Origin: CAZWSE01 sp964636575
GTDB taxonomy: Bacteria > Pseudomonadota > Alphaproteobacteria > Rhodobacterales > Rhodobacteraceae
Reading direction: 5' to 3'
DNA length: 64,000 bases
Assembly: GCA_964636575.1 (NCBI GenBank)
Contig: CAZWSE010000002.1
Location: 17,597 to 81,596 of the forward strand
Shown: positions 41,873 through 51,373 of the stretch, in pieces
How the letters are laid out: every line of letters begins with the position of its first letter
Numbering within the stretch: the first letter of the stretch is position 1
Position numbers and translations under genes: made by a program
The notes under the pieces: model-generated
Databases searched by the model: none
Seen by the model: only the letters and a program-made list of their open reading frames with translations
Told to the model about the DNA's origin: nothing

Positions 41873-44185
41873 GTGACCGAAGTAGCCGAAGTGCCCGAAG
41901 TTTGGGATGGTAAGAACCGTAGAAACTACTGGCGCCGCATGAAACTGCGCTACAAAATGCCCATTCTGATCGGGGTGCCGACGCTGTGCTTGATGTTGGC
42001 CGTATCCATCGCCAGCTTCTTTTCCGCAAAGAACTCGCTTGTGCATCAACAGGGCCTCGCGTTCGATCAATTGCTTATGGATAAATCCGCGCGGCTCGGG
42101 CGGTGGCTTGAAGCAGCACAGCAAGATATCACCGTTCTATCGCAGCTTACATTGACCCGCGAGGCAATCTTGGACTTCGATGCAGGCTGGATGGAACTTG
42201 AAGGCAACCGGACCGAAACACTGCAACGGCTGTACATCGATGACAATCCGTTCCCGACCGGAGAAAAGGAAAAACTGTTACAGGCTGAGGATGGTTCTAC
42301 ATGGTCAGCAATGCATGGGCAGTACCATGAAGACTTTCGTGCATTTCAAGAGGTGCGTCACTACTACGATTTGTTCTTGTTCGATATGGAAGGCAACCTG
42401 ATCTACTCGGTCTTCAAGGAACTGGATTTCGCGACAAACTTTCAAAACGGAATCTATTCGGACAGTGGTTTGGGCGAAGCCTTTCAAGAAGCCGCTAAAC
42501 TGCCGGAAGACGGCGTTCACATGACACAGTTCTCAGCCTATGCGCCGAGTTATGGCGCCGCGGCAAAGTTTATCTCAAAGCCTGTTTTTGCAAAAGATGG
42601 CACGCGGATCGGGGTTGTTGCTTTGCAACTGCCTGTCGACGAAATTTCCAACATTATCTCGGATTCAGCGATGCTGGGCGAGACGGGTCAAATCTATGCA
42701 GTGGGGTCGGATGGCACCGCGAGATCGAATTCCGTCAAGGACGGCGGCCATGAATTACTGGACACATTGCCCAAGCTGCCGCAAATCGTGGCTGCAATGG
42801 AGGGGTCGACAGAAGCCTTTGACGGCGTTGAAGGCATTTCGGGAAATCCGGTTGTATCATACGCCCACCCGCTTGAAATCAAGGGCACGTCTTGGGGGTT
42901 GATCTTGGAACAAGACATCCAAGAAGCACATAAAGCATCCCATGATCTTTTGATCCTTTCGCTTATTCAGACAGCCATTGTCATGGTGATTGTCGTGTCT
43001 ATTGCATTTTCGATCGCGCGCGGGCTGACGACACGGATTGATAAGGTGTCCAGGAGTGTGCAGGACATGACCGACGGTGATCTCGACAAACTGGTGTCTC
43101 AGACCAAAACCGGTGATGAACTAGGGGACATATCCCGTGCGATTGAGCTATTTCGTAGTGATCTGGCCGCGGGCAATGCCGCGATCAACGAACAAAAGGC
43201 TGCGGCTCAAACTCAAGCCGATGTTATGGACAAGCTGAGTATTGCCTTGGCCGGACTTGCAGAGGGGGACCTTGATTGCGCCTTGTCCGATCAGTTCCCT
43301 GAAGCCTTTGAACCCTTGCGTCGGAACTTTAACGCAACCGTTTCAGAGCTTTCCAGCATTATTGACGAGCTAAAGTCCACCGCTCGCACCATTGATTCCG
43401 ATGCGCGCGCGATGAATGAAAACTCCGAAAGCCTGTCCCGCAGGACCGAAAATCAAGCCGCAACGCTTGAGCAAACCGCCGCTGCGATGGATCAAATCAA
43501 CACCCGCGTGATGGATACAGCAAAAGGGGCGCAAGAGATCGTGAAATCAATCGAAGATGTCCAATTGCAGGCGGCTCATGGTGAACAGGTGGGAACGCAG
43601 ACATTTGCTGCTATCCAGGAAATCGAAGAGTCCTCCATGGAGATTGCAAAGTTTGTCCAACTGATTGACGACATTGCCTTCCAGACCAATTTGCTGGCCT
43701 TGAACGCCGGTGTAGAAGCCGCTCGAGCAGGAGAGGCAGGGCGCGGGTTCTCTGTTGTGGCGTCCGAAGTCCGCGAGCTGTCTTTGCGATCTTCAATGAA
43801 CGCCGAACAAATTCGCAGCCTGATCACAAACAGCAGCGAAAGCGTCAAGAAAGGCGTCGGTCTGGCTGGCGAGATGGGCGATGCGATCAAGAACATTCTC
43901 GATGGTGTCAGTCACGTCTCGGGCAATATCAAAACCATTGCCGAAAGTGCAGAAGACCAAGCGACCAGCCTTTCAGAGGTCAACACAGGCATTACAATCC
44001 TTGACCGTGCAACGCAGGAAAACGCGGCAATGGTTGAGAATTCGGCCACGTCCTCACAACAGCTGCAGCACAAAGCCGGCGATATGAACAATCTTGTGTC
44101 CCGTTTCCATGGTGGGGATGACAGTACTGCGCGGCCTGACGCATTTGTTTCAACGTCGCCTGAAGACGCACTGCGGTCTGCTTAG
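41873..44185 (+). CDS. Methyl-accepting chemotaxis protein with periplasmic Cache-type sensor
   Basis: Chemoreceptor of 770 residues. TM1 near 29-50, a periplasmic ligand-binding region of about 300 residues that looks like a double Cache, TM2 near 357-380, a HAMP region, then a long coiled-coil signalling domain. Its hairpin tip ([25 protein letters not shown]) is near 600-625. I choose the GTG at 41873 because GGAG precedes it by 6-7 bases; an ATG at 41849 lacks a site. A strong terminator follows. The ligand is unknown; nearby catabolic genes suggest an organic acid or amino acid. Confidence 0.9.
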   Translation: MTEVAEVPEVWDGKNRRNYWRRMKLRYKMPILIGVPTLCLMLAVSIASFFSAKNSLVHQQGLAFDQLLMDKSARLGRWLEAAQQDITVLSQLTLTREAILDFDAGWMELEGNRTETLQRLYIDDNPFPTGEKEKLLQAEDGSTWSAMHGQYHEDFRAFQEVRHYYDLFLFDMEGNLIYSVFKELDFATNFQNGIYSDSGLGEAFQEAAKLPEDGVHMTQFSAYAPSYGAAAKFISKPVFAKDGTRIGVVALQLPVDEISNIISDSAMLGETGQIYAVGSDGTARSNSVKDGGHELLDTLPKLPQIVAAMEGSTEAFDGVEGISGNPVVSYAHPLEIKGTSWGLILEQDIQEAHKASHDLLILSLIQTAIVMVIVVSIAFSIARGLTTRIDKVSRSVQDMTDGDLDKLVSQTKTGDELGDISRAIELFRSDLAAGNAAINEQKAAAQTQADVMDKLSIALAGLAEGDLDCALSDQFPEAFEPLRRNFNATVSELSSIIDELKSTARTIDSDARAMNENSESLSRRTENQAATLEQTAAAMDQINTRVMDTAKGAQEIVKSIEDVQLQAAHGEQVGTQTFAAIQEIEESSMEIAKFVQLIDDIAFQTNLLALNAGVEAARAGEAGRGFSVVASEVRELSLRSSMNAEQIRSLITNSSESVKKGVGLAGEMGDAIKNILDGVSHVSGNIKTIAESAEDQATSLSEVNTGITILDRATQENAAMVENSATSSQQLQHKAGDMNNLVSRFHGGDDSTARPDAFVSTSPEDALRSA

Positions 44186-44223
44186 ATCAGTTCTTTGCAA
44201 ACGTCCGCAGTTGTTTCTGGCAG

Positions 44224-44251
44224 AGGTCCCGCTGAAGGCGGGGCCTTTTTT
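44224..44251 (+). terminator. Rho-independent terminator after the MCP gene
   Basis: AGGTCCCGC / GCGGGGCCT stem (9 bp, one G-U) with a TGAAG loop and a run of six T. It lies 38 bp after the MCP stop, and separates it from the GntR operon. Confidence 0.88.
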
Positions 44252-44333
44252 GTTGGCTACTTTTGGTCACTAGGCATCCCTATTGATTTCCAAATAGCTC
44301 GATTCAATAGCGACGGATTATTATTCAAGCATA

Positions 44334-44353
44334 TTGTATCCAAGCGGATACAA
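44334..44353. promoter_or_regulatory. Perfect palindromic operator ahead of the GntR gene
   Basis: TTGTATCC-AAGC-GGATACAA: perfect 8-base arms, 4-base spacer, ending 16 bp before the GntR start. Its size and position fit an autoregulatory site for the FCD-type GntR regulator that follows. Confidence 0.72.
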
Positions 44354-44369
44354 AGCTATCATTGGCATA

Positions 44370-45020
44370 ATGACGGACCCAAGTTTGCATGACATGTCTC
44401 AAGGTGATCTGGCCTATTCTCGCTTGCTCCAAGCGATCCAGGCAGGCGAATTTCGCCCTGGGGACAGACTGCGCGAGACGGATGTTGCGGAGCGACTGAC
44501 ACTGTCCCGCACCCCCGTGCGTGAAGCGCTTCGCAAACTGGAGGCCGACGGCATCGTTGAACACCGCGCCCGTATTGGCGCTGTCATCCGCACGTTAGGC
44601 CGCTCTGAAGTAGTCGAGCTTTACGAGATGCGCGTAGTGCTTGAACGCACCGCCGCTGAGATGGCCGCAAAGCATGCCAACTCTGCCGAAATAGATGAAA
44701 TGGCAGCCTTAAACCTGCAAATAGAGGGCGCGCGTGATGACCCTGCACGCGCCGCTTCGATCAATCAGGAATTCCATCGCAGTGTTTACATGGCAACCCG
44801 CAACCGGTTCTTGCGCGAAGCTGCTCGCGCTTTGAACAACGCGCTTATGCTGCTGGGTCCGACCACTTTGGCGGATGAGGAGCGGATCAAAACGGTTGTC
44901 GCCCAACACGCAAAGATCATAGACGCGATCCGCCTTGGCGATGTCGCCGCTGCTGGAGCTGCTGCTGAAGGCCACTTGCAAAGCTCCATGCGGCACCGTC
45001 TGCATGTGTTGCGCCTATGA
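44370..45020 (+). CDS. GntR-family transcriptional regulator (FCD subfamily)
   Basis: Ligand-responsive repressor (216 residues). N-terminal winged helix: GEFRPGDRLRETDVAERLTLSRTPVREALRKLEADGIV, with the recognition helix in SRTPVREALRKL. The C-terminal all-helical FCD domain carries the metal/ligand region (NQEFHRSVY and later histidines). Start at the ATG at 44370; an upstream in-frame TTG lies inside the operator and is rejected. Its stop overlaps the AbrB-type membrane gene by 4 bp, so it most likely controls that transporter. Confidence 0.9.
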   Translation: MTDPSLHDMSQGDLAYSRLLQAIQAGEFRPGDRLRETDVAERLTLSRTPVREALRKLEADGIVEHRARIGAVIRTLGRSEVVELYEMRVVLERTAAEMAAKHANSAEIDEMAALNLQIEGARDDPARAASINQEFHRSVYMATRNRFLREAARALNNALMLLGPTTLADEERIKTVVAQHAKIIDAIRLGDVAAAGAAAEGHLQSSMRHRLHVLRL

Positions 45021-46045
45021 TCCCCTACTTTTCAGCCTTCGTTATCGCGGGCATTGGTGTTGCATTGTTCATGGCGCTGGGTTTGCCTTTGCCGTGGCTC
45101 CTCGGGCCAATTGCTGCCGGTTTGATTGCGGCAGTTGCGGGTGTGCCGATGCGCGGGTTTACCCCGCTAAACCAGTTGATGCGGACGATTTTGGGCGTCG
45201 CGGTTGGGGCCACTTTTACGCCTGCCTTGCTAATCTCTATGGCTGGATTTTGGCCTACGCTGTTGCTGATCCCTGTGATGGTGCTGGCGATCGGGTTGCT
45301 GGGCGTGCCCTATTTCCATCGCCTGTGGCGTTATGATTTTGCGACCAGTTACTACGCAACGATGCCCGGTGGCTTGCAGGATATGATTGCCTTCGGTGAA
45401 GAGGCCGGCGCCAATGTACGATCCTTGTCGCTGATCCAAGCCACACGGGTTTTGTGCATTGTGGTGGCCTTGCCCTTTCTGCTGCAAAGCGTTTGGGATG
45501 CTGATTTGACCAATCCTCCGGGGGCGCCGGCAGCTACGATTGCAGTGTCTCAGTTGGTGATCATGGTCTTCTGCGCGGTTGTAGGTTGGCAACTGGCCAA
45601 ACGAGTAGGGATGTTTGGAGCTTCAATCCTTGGCCCGCTTCTTTTAACCGCGGTGGCAGCGTTAACTGGCATCCTGCAGCACCGCCCACCAGTCGAGGCG
45701 ATCTGGGCCGCACAGTTTTTCATCGGCATGACTGTCGGTGTTAAATACGTCGGGATCACGGTGGCCGAAATCCGGCGCGATCTTGTTGCGGGATTCGGGT
45801 TTTGCCTGATCCTTGTGGCGCTAACGCTTGTGTTTACCGAAGTGATTTTCTTCAGCGGACTTGCCCCACCAATGGAAACCGTGCTGGCTTTTGCCCCCGG
45901 CGGACAGGCCGAGCTAACCATTCTTGCGCTGATCGTGGGGGCCGACATGGCTTTTGTTGTGGCCCATCATGTTATGCGGATGTTTTGCGTGATCCTTGGC
46001 GCGCCCGTCTTCGCCAAGCTGTTTAGCCGAACACCTGAGGATTGA
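45017..46045 (+). CDS. AbrB-type (PF05145-like) membrane protein, copy 2
   Basis: Polytopic membrane protein (342 residues), a paralogue of the protein at 23345-24400. GLPLPWLLGPIAAGLIAA near 17-34 and TMPGGLQDMIAFGEEAGANV carry the family signatures. Co-translated with the GntR regulator by an ATGA overlap, which points to a regulated transporter. Its 3' end overlaps the convergent hydroxyacid dehydrogenase gene by 23 bp. Despite the family name it lacks a DNA-binding region. Confidence 0.8.
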   Translation: MIPYFSAFVIAGIGVALFMALGLPLPWLLGPIAAGLIAAVAGVPMRGFTPLNQLMRTILGVAVGATFTPALLISMAGFWPTLLLIPVMVLAIGLLGVPYFHRLWRYDFATSYYATMPGGLQDMIAFGEEAGANVRSLSLIQATRVLCIVVALPFLLQSVWDADLTNPPGAPAATIAVSQLVIMVFCAVVGWQLAKRVGMFGASILGPLLLTAVAALTGILQHRPPVEAIWAAQFFIGMTVGVKYVGITVAEIRRDLVAGFGFCLILVALTLVFTEVIFFSGLAPPMETVLAFAPGGQAELTILALIVGADMAFVVAHHVMRMFCVILGAPVFAKLFSRTPED

Positions 46046-46991
46046 TCATGTGGATCGGCGCGCCTTTAGCATAGGCGTTCACTTGATCAAAAATGTCGTT
46101 GAACTGTAGGTCAAATTCGTCCTCAGTTACATATCCGATGTGCGGCGTGGCCAACACATTCGGGTGCGTCGCAAGGATGTTTTCAGCGTCGCGCATGGGC
46201 TCATGATCAAAGACATCAACTGCCGCATGAATGCGCCCTTTAGCGATTTCTGCTTCTAATACCCCTGCATCAATCAACCCAGAGCGTGATGTATTCACAA
46301 GCAGGCTGCGCGGTTGCATCGCTGCGAGATCGTTGGCCGTGACGATCCCTCTGGTCGTTGGTTTTAGGCGGACGTGCAGGCTTACAATATCGCTTGTCGC
46401 AAAGAAAGCTTCGCGGCTTTGGGGGACAGATTGTCCGTCGGCCAAGGCGCGTGCACGTCCATCTTCCGAGCTCCACCATTGTACCTTCATGCCAATGGCT
46501 TCGGCGTAGGTGGCGACAACTTTGGCGATCCGCCCATATCCGTATAGTCCAAGCGTTCTCCCCCGAAGCGTGCGCCCGACCCCCATTTGCCAGCCGCCCG
46601 ATTTGAGCGAGGCTGCTTGCTCGGGGATCTGTCGATAGCTTGCAAGGATCAGCGCCAATGTCATTTCTGCGGCAGCATAGGACGGCGCGCCTGCGTGCAT
46701 GTTCGAACACACCAGCACGTTGTGTGCAGTACAGGCATCAATGTCGATGTGCGGGTAGACACTGCGCTGGCTGATCAATTTCAGGTTCGGCACCCTAGAC
46801 AACAAATCTTCGCCTACTTTCGTGCGTTCGCGGATCAACACAAGTGCCTCTGCCTCTTTGATCCGCTCAGCCAGCTTGGCTGGATCCGGTTCATGGTCTT
46901 TCCAAACCGTCACATCGTGGTCGCTCAACTTCTTGAAACAAGGCAGCCCTTGCAATGTGTCGAACCAGTCATCGAGAATATGGACTTTCAT
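46023..46991 (-). CDS. D-2-hydroxyacid dehydrogenase family protein
   Basis: NAD-dependent 2-hydroxyacid dehydrogenase (322 residues). GRTLGLYGYGRIAKVV near 143-158 binds the cofactor; catalytic residues are in NTSRSGLID (Arg), DVFDHEP (Glu) and TPHIGY (His). It ends overlapping the AbrB-type gene on the other strand and starts directly after the PrpF-family stop. Together with PrpF it may process a hydroxy-di- or tricarboxylate brought in by AbrB copy 2. Confidence 0.88.
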   Translation of the reverse strand: MKVHILDDWFDTLQGLPCFKKLSDHDVTVWKDHEPDPAKLAERIKEAEALVLIRERTKVGEDLLSRVPNLKLISQRSVYPHIDIDACTAHNVLVCSNMHAGAPSYAAAEMTLALILASYRQIPEQAASLKSGGWQMGVGRTLRGRTLGLYGYGRIAKVVATYAEAIGMKVQWWSSEDGRARALADGQSVPQSREAFFATSDIVSLHVRLKPTTRGIVTANDLAAMQPRSLLVNTSRSGLIDAGVLEAEIAKGRIHAAVDVFDHEPMRDAENILATHPNVLATPHIGYVTEDEFDLQFNDIFDQVNAYAKGAPIHMINPQVFG

Positions 46992-48086
46992 TTAGCGTTC
47001 TTTCTTCCAGACAGATGCGGGTATCATCAGTTCACCCTTGGCGAGCAGTCGCGCCGTGCGCACGACCCCAACCGACCGCAGGTCGAGCGCATTGTCTTTG
47101 ATATCAAAGTCAACTACCACGTCGATCTTTCCGGTCGGATGTTCAAGCGTAATTTTGGCGGGGCGTTCTTTTGGAGTTGCCATCAATCCTTGGGCGACCG
47201 TTCCGGGGGCCAGTAGGCATGACGCCAGACATTGCGCGCCCGTGACAGCCATTGTTGGGTGGGTGCTCCACGGCATGAAGTATCGCGCGGCTACGGATCC
47301 GCCTTGTTGAGCTGGCGCCAGAAGTCCGACCTTGGGCGTGACGGATTTAGCCACGTTTTCGATACCCATCGCAGCCCCTGCTTTTTGCCGCATTGCTTCC
47401 ATACGTGCGAAGAAGTCTGTGTTTGCATCCAGTTCAGCAGCCGTTTCCTGCCCTGTCAGTCCAAAGCTTTCAGCCCGCGCGATGACCATCGGCATTGCCA
47501 CATCCATGCAGGTCACATCGATCCCGTCGAAGGTGTCGATCAGGTTTCCAGTCGGCAGAAAGGCCCCTGTCGCCCCGCCGATGGTGTCCATGAATTGAAG
47601 CGCCACCGGGGCCGCCGTTTTTGGCACCCCATCGATGGGCGTTGACCCATCATAGATCACACCATCAGGGCCTGTTTGCACCGTCGCAATCACCCGTGCA
47701 CCGGTGTTGACGGCTCTGATTTTGACTTCGGTTTCAGGACCTGTCGCTTTGATAAGCCCTTTCTCAATTGCCGCTGGTCCAACCCCTGCAAGAATGTTCC
47801 CACAGGTTGGTTTGAAATCGACCTTTTTGCCTTCGACACTGACTTGTGCAAAGAAGTAGTCCACATCTGCCCAGTCTTCCGTGGACCGCGACAGCATTGC
47901 GACTTTTGTGGTGACTGCATTGCCGCCCCCGATCCCATCGATGTTCAGGGGGTGGCCGGACCCAACAGCTGCGATCAGCACTTCAGCCAAGGTGTTTTGA
48001 TCTTCCGGCAGGTCCGCGCGGTCGAAATATGGACCTCGCGAGGTGCCTCCGCGCAGGAAGTGAAACGGGATTGAAGTCTGCGTCAT
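46992..48086 (-). CDS. PrpF-family isomerase (4-oxalomesaconate tautomerase-like)
   Basis: Diaminopimelate-epimerase-like fold (364 residues). FHFLRGGTSRGPYFDRADLP at the N-terminus, KPTCGNILAGVGPAAIEKGL with the first catalytic Cys-type site, and MAVTGAQCLASCLLAPGTVAQGL with the second are PrpF/GalD hallmarks. Such proteins shift double bonds in methylaconitate or oxalomesaconate. It is followed immediately by a 2-hydroxyacid dehydrogenase. Gallate/protocatechuate 4,5-cleavage genes are absent here, so the true substrate is uncertain. Confidence 0.85.
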   Translation of the reverse strand: MTQTSIPFHFLRGGTSRGPYFDRADLPEDQNTLAEVLIAAVGSGHPLNIDGIGGGNAVTTKVAMLSRSTEDWADVDYFFAQVSVEGKKVDFKPTCGNILAGVGPAAIEKGLIKATGPETEVKIRAVNTGARVIATVQTGPDGVIYDGSTPIDGVPKTAAPVALQFMDTIGGATGAFLPTGNLIDTFDGIDVTCMDVAMPMVIARAESFGLTGQETAAELDANTDFFARMEAMRQKAGAAMGIENVAKSVTPKVGLLAPAQQGGSVAARYFMPWSTHPTMAVTGAQCLASCLLAPGTVAQGLMATPKERPAKITLEHPTGKIDVVVDFDIKDNALDLRSVGVVRTARLLAKGELMIPASVWKKER

Positions 48087-48274
48087 GCGATTTCCTGTCG
48101 TGGTTTGTGCTCAGTCTAGCGTGAGTTCCATTTTGCGACCATAACAAAGCTGTTTTAGACGGCCGGCTGTTTACAGGAGTTTCGTTAACCCCAACTGATT
48201 GCGCGGATGCTGATGTTTCATGTGGCTACGGTTTAGACTACTGTGCCCAGAGTTTCGCTCTAGTCGGTCTGTTC

Positions 48275-48868
48275 ATGTCCCTTGATCCTTCCACTTCACA
48301 GTTGCTGCGCAATATTCGCACCTGTTCGATCTGTGGTGATTTACCGCTGGGTCCAAACCCGATTGTGCAGTTCAGCAAGACGTCCAAGGTTTTGATCGTT
48401 GGACAAGCGCCGGGCCGGATCACACACGCTAAGAATGTGCCTTTTGATGATCCGTCGGGCACCCGTTTGCGTGCCTGGCTTGGCGTTGACCGTGATGCGT
48501 TTTATGACCCCGCCCAGTTCGCGATTGTACCTATGGGGTTTTGTTTTCCCGGCACCGGCAAGGGTGGTGATCTGCCACCTCGCCCTGAGTGTGCCCCTGC
48601 ATGGCGTGCGCCAATTCTTGAAGCCCTGACATCTGTCGAGCTTACACTTGTGATTGGTCGCTATGCGATTGACTGGCATGTCCCGGAATTTTCGAAACGC
48701 ACAGTGACCGAGGCCGTTAAAGACTGGCGCAGCGTTTGGCCAAATCAGTTGATCCTGCCCCATCCAAGCCCGCGCAACAATCGGTGGCTAAAGCAGAACC
48801 CATGGTTTGAGGCCGAGGTGGTACCGGCGCTGCAAGACCGTATTACGTTAGCCTTGCAGCGCGCTTAA
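48275..48868 (+). CDS. Uracil-DNA glycosylase-family protein
   Basis: UDG-superfamily fold (197 residues). KVLIVGQAPGRI near 39-50 is motif 1 and LPHPSPRNNRW near 160-171 the family HPSP motif 2. A CSIC pair near 17-20 precedes them; a full four-Cys iron-sulfur set is not evident. It belongs to the short UDG-like group of uncertain activity rather than to Ung. Monocistronic; converges on the peroxiredoxin-like gene with only 3 bp between stops. A 10-bp palindrome (GGCTTAAGCC, 48869-48878) covers that junction. Confidence 0.82.
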   Translation: MSLDPSTSQLLRNIRTCSICGDLPLGPNPIVQFSKTSKVLIVGQAPGRITHAKNVPFDDPSGTRLRAWLGVDRDAFYDPAQFAIVPMGFCFPGTGKGGDLPPRPECAPAWRAPILEALTSVELTLVIGRYAIDWHVPEFSKRTVTEAVKDWRSVWPNQLILPHPSPRNNRWLKQNPWFEAEVVPALQDRITLALQRA

Positions 48869-48871
48869 GGC

Positions 48872-49387
48872 TTAAGCCAGCCCGCGAATGGGTCGGTCGT
48901 TTTCGATGTTGAAAATCATCCCGTCCAGCAGTTCTTCCAGGTCAGGCCGCGAGGCTGGTCCGTTGGAAATGTCCACCAACATCAGCGTTCCGTCGGGGCG
49001 CATTGCAAAAGTTCCAGGCTCTGCGAAACGGGTGGTGGTTTCAGCCTCGGACAGAGGATCGGAAACATAGACCCCAAGATCGCGCATTTGCGGTTCCGTC
49101 AGGCCGTAGCAAAGATCGAAATTCCATCCGAATTCAGCCTTGTCCGCCTGCGCTTTTTCTTGTGTGTCGGCCGAGACGACAAACACGTCCATATGTGCCG
49201 TCCAATCCGCAAGGGCTGCGTTTAGCTTGTTCAAGTACCGCTTGCAGCGCGGGCAATGGCGGCCGCGATAGACGAACAGGATGCTCCACCGGTCAGAGGG
49301 GGATGCGACATCGCGTGTGCCCCCGTCGACATGATTGAGTGTCATCGGCGTTACAACAGCGCCAACGCGGGGTTTGTGAGTGCTCAT
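48872..49387 (-). CDS. Peroxiredoxin-like (AhpC/TSA-type) protein
   Basis: Thioredoxin-fold protein (171 residues). FVYRGRHCPRCKRYLNKL places a CPRC pair at about 46-49, the redox site; a VVSADTQEKAQADKAEFGWNF block follows, and the C-terminal DPLSEAETTTRFAEPGTFAMRPDG is typical of the peroxiredoxin-like family. Reduces peroxides or acts as a thiol oxidoreductase in the cytoplasm; no signal peptide. It lies 40 bp downstream of the PhyH-type dioxygenase, perhaps in the same transcript. Confidence 0.82.
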   Translation of the reverse strand: MSTHKPRVGAVVTPMTLNHVDGGTRDVASPSDRWSILFVYRGRHCPRCKRYLNKLNAALADWTAHMDVFVVSADTQEKAQADKAEFGWNFDLCYGLTEPQMRDLGVYVSDPLSEAETTTRFAEPGTFAMRPDGTLMLVDISNGPASRPDLEELLDGMIFNIENDRPIRGLA

Positions 49388-49427
49388 TTGGATTGGTCCT
49401 TTGTTAAGATGTCAGGCGTTCGCAGGA

Positions 49428-50249
49428 TCAGGACACCCCGTCGAACAGAATTTCTTGTTTTCGTGCAGCGTCAAGGCGGCAGGTCTCAAAGTCGTCTTCG
49501 TGCAACCGCCCTTTGGGTGCGTTTGCGATTTCAAAGTGGCCGAAGTCGTCTTTGCCCGCAACCAATGCAACGAGCGACTTGGCCCCGCTTTCTTGTTTCA
49601 TCGCGGGCTTGATGTAGCGGATGGCCGTGCCGATCCGGCGGTCGTTCGTCGTGTTTGGACCGGACCCATGGAACAGATGCCCGTGGTGCATTGATGCTTG
49701 TCCTGCCTTGAGCGCAGCTGGCACTGCATCGTCTTCATCTACATCCACAGCTATTTCCTGCCCGCGTGAGAGCATGTTGTTTTCATCAAAGGTGTCGGTA
49801 TGCGGTACGATCCGTTTCTTGTGGCTGCCTGGTACGAATTTCATGCAACCTGCATCAACCGAGGCTTCTGATATCGCGACCCAGCAGGTGGTTTCTTCTG
49901 CGTCATCCAGCCCCCAATAAGTCAGGTCCTGATGCCACGAGACGATTTTGGGCGATTTTGCTTCTTTGACGAACAGGGCGCCGCTCCAGACCATCAAGTC
50001 GGGGCCGAGGGCTTGGCTTGCCGCGTCGATCAGTTTCGGGTGCCGGATCAAGGCGTCAAAACTTGGCAGCAATCGGTCAGGGTAAGAATAGAGCAGTTTC
50101 AGTCTTTCGGGATCATCCGCCAGTTCAGCCTCAGCCGCCTCAAAATCATCACGCAGCGTGCGGGCTTCTTCGGCTGTCAGAATGTCGATCGGTACGACGA
50201 ACCCGTTGTCTTCGTAGGCCTGTGCCATAGGTTTTTGTGCTTGTGTCAT
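49428..50249 (-). CDS. Phytanoyl-CoA dioxygenase-family Fe(II)/2-oxoglutarate oxygenase
   Basis: PhyH-type oxygenase (273 residues). The Fe(II) ligands are visible as HQDLTYWG (HxD) near 143-145 and the later His of MHHGHLFHGSGPN, with the 2-oxoglutarate Arg in RRIGTAIRYI. It ends 11 bp after idnD on the same strand, suggesting an operon with a sugar-acid dehydrogenase. Members hydroxylate very different small molecules; the substrate is unknown. Confidence 0.85.
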   Translation of the reverse strand: MTQAQKPMAQAYEDNGFVVPIDILTAEEARTLRDDFEAAEAELADDPERLKLLYSYPDRLLPSFDALIRHPKLIDAASQALGPDLMVWSGALFVKEAKSPKIVSWHQDLTYWGLDDAEETTCWVAISEASVDAGCMKFVPGSHKKRIVPHTDTFDENNMLSRGQEIAVDVDEDDAVPAALKAGQASMHHGHLFHGSGPNTTNDRRIGTAIRYIKPAMKQESGAKSLVALVAGKDDFGHFEIANAPKGRLHEDDFETCRLDAARKQEILFDGVS

Positions 50250-50260
50250 TTGTGTCCTCC

Positions 50261-51301
50261 CTAGAACGACAATTGGACTTTCATCGCGCGGCTGCGGTCG
50301 CCTGCTGTTTCAAAGGCCTTGAGCGCGTCTTCGATTGGAAAGCTGTGTGTGATCAGCGGGCCGACTTCTATCAGTCCCGCTTGCATCATCTGCACAGCGG
50401 TCGCGAATTCATGATGAAACCGGAACGATCCACGCAGGGTGATCTCTTTCGCGGTCATGGCTTGCATGGGAACCGTCATATCCCCGCCCAACCCAAGCTG
50501 AACAAGCGTGCCGTGAGGCCGCAAGCAAGCAACCCCTGCCGCCAACGCAGGCGCGGCGCCGGAGCATTCAAGATGTACATCTATATGGCCTTTGTCCGTT
50601 TGGAACGGGTCGAGTGCTTTGGGCTCTTTGGCGGTGTTCAGCACCTCGTCCGCGCCGCACCCTTTCGCCATGTCTAGCGTATAGTCCGAAAGATCCGTTG
50701 CAATGATCCGCCCTGCCCCTGCCCGCCGTGCAGCCAGAATGCTAAGGCATCCGATGGGGCCGCAGCCGGTGATCAGAACTGTTTTGCCGACCAGATCACC
50801 CGCTTGCCGGATCGCGTGCAAACAGACGGCCAAAGGTTCGGCCATCGCGGCCTCAGCAGAACTTAAACCATCGGCGGGCACACATTGACTGGCCAGAGCT
50901 GTCAGCTGTTGCTGGAACGCGCCTTGGATATGCGGGAAAGGCATTGCGCTACCGTAGAACCGCATGTTCAGGCAGTGGTTTTGTTGTCCTTTCAGACAGT
51001 ATTCGCATGTCTGACACGGCCGCGACGGAGAGACCGCCACGCGCTGTCCGACGTTCAACCCCGTCACCTCATCGCCAAGTGCCGTGATCTGCCCTGCAAC
51101 TTCATGCCCAAGCACCATCGGTTCGCGCAGTTGGATCGGCCCGAAGCCGCCGTGGTTGAAATAATGCAGATCGGACCCGCAAATGCCGCCTGCCTGCATC
51201 TCAATCAAGACTTCACCAGCCTTCGGGCGTGGCGCGTCGCGGGATTCAACCCGCAGGTCTTTTGCGGCATAGATGACGATCGCTTGGTTCGGTGCGGACA
51301 T
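50261..51301 (-). CDS. idnD: L-idonate 5-dehydrogenase-like zinc dehydrogenase
   Basis: Medium-chain zinc dehydrogenase (346 residues) of the IdnD group, oxidising L-idonate to 5-keto-D-gluconate. Catalytic Zn ligands lie in ICGSDLHYFNHGGFG and GHEVAG; the structural site in CQTCEYCLKGQQNHC. The HYFNHGGFGxIxLREPM segment is characteristic of IdnD. Divergent from idnO across 72 bp, as a regulated pair. Other polyol or sugar-acid substrates remain possible. Confidence 0.85.
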   Translation of the reverse strand: MSAPNQAIVIYAAKDLRVESRDAPRPKAGEVLIEMQAGGICGSDLHYFNHGGFGPIQLREPMVLGHEVAGQITALGDEVTGLNVGQRVAVSPSRPCQTCEYCLKGQQNHCLNMRFYGSAMPFPHIQGAFQQQLTALASQCVPADGLSSAEAAMAEPLAVCLHAIRQAGDLVGKTVLITGCGPIGCLSILAARRAGAGRIIATDLSDYTLDMAKGCGADEVLNTAKEPKALDPFQTDKGHIDVHLECSGAAPALAAGVACLRPHGTLVQLGLGGDMTVPMQAMTAKEITLRGSFRFHHEFATAVQMMQAGLIEVGPLITHSFPIEDALKAFETAGDRSRAMKVQLSF

Positions 51302-51373
51302 GTTTTATTTCTCTGCTATACAAGTGCGCCCGAGATACGGATAGTTGCGCCAAACCACCAAAGGATTTTTGCC

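Noticed and set aside
45017..46045. AbrB transcription factor
   Set aside because: The family name is misleading: the protein is almost wholly hydrophobic helices and has no SpoVT/AbrB DNA-binding fold.
48869..48878. GGCTTAAGCC as a terminator
   Set aside because: A 10-bp perfect palindrome without loop or T-tract; no terminator properties.
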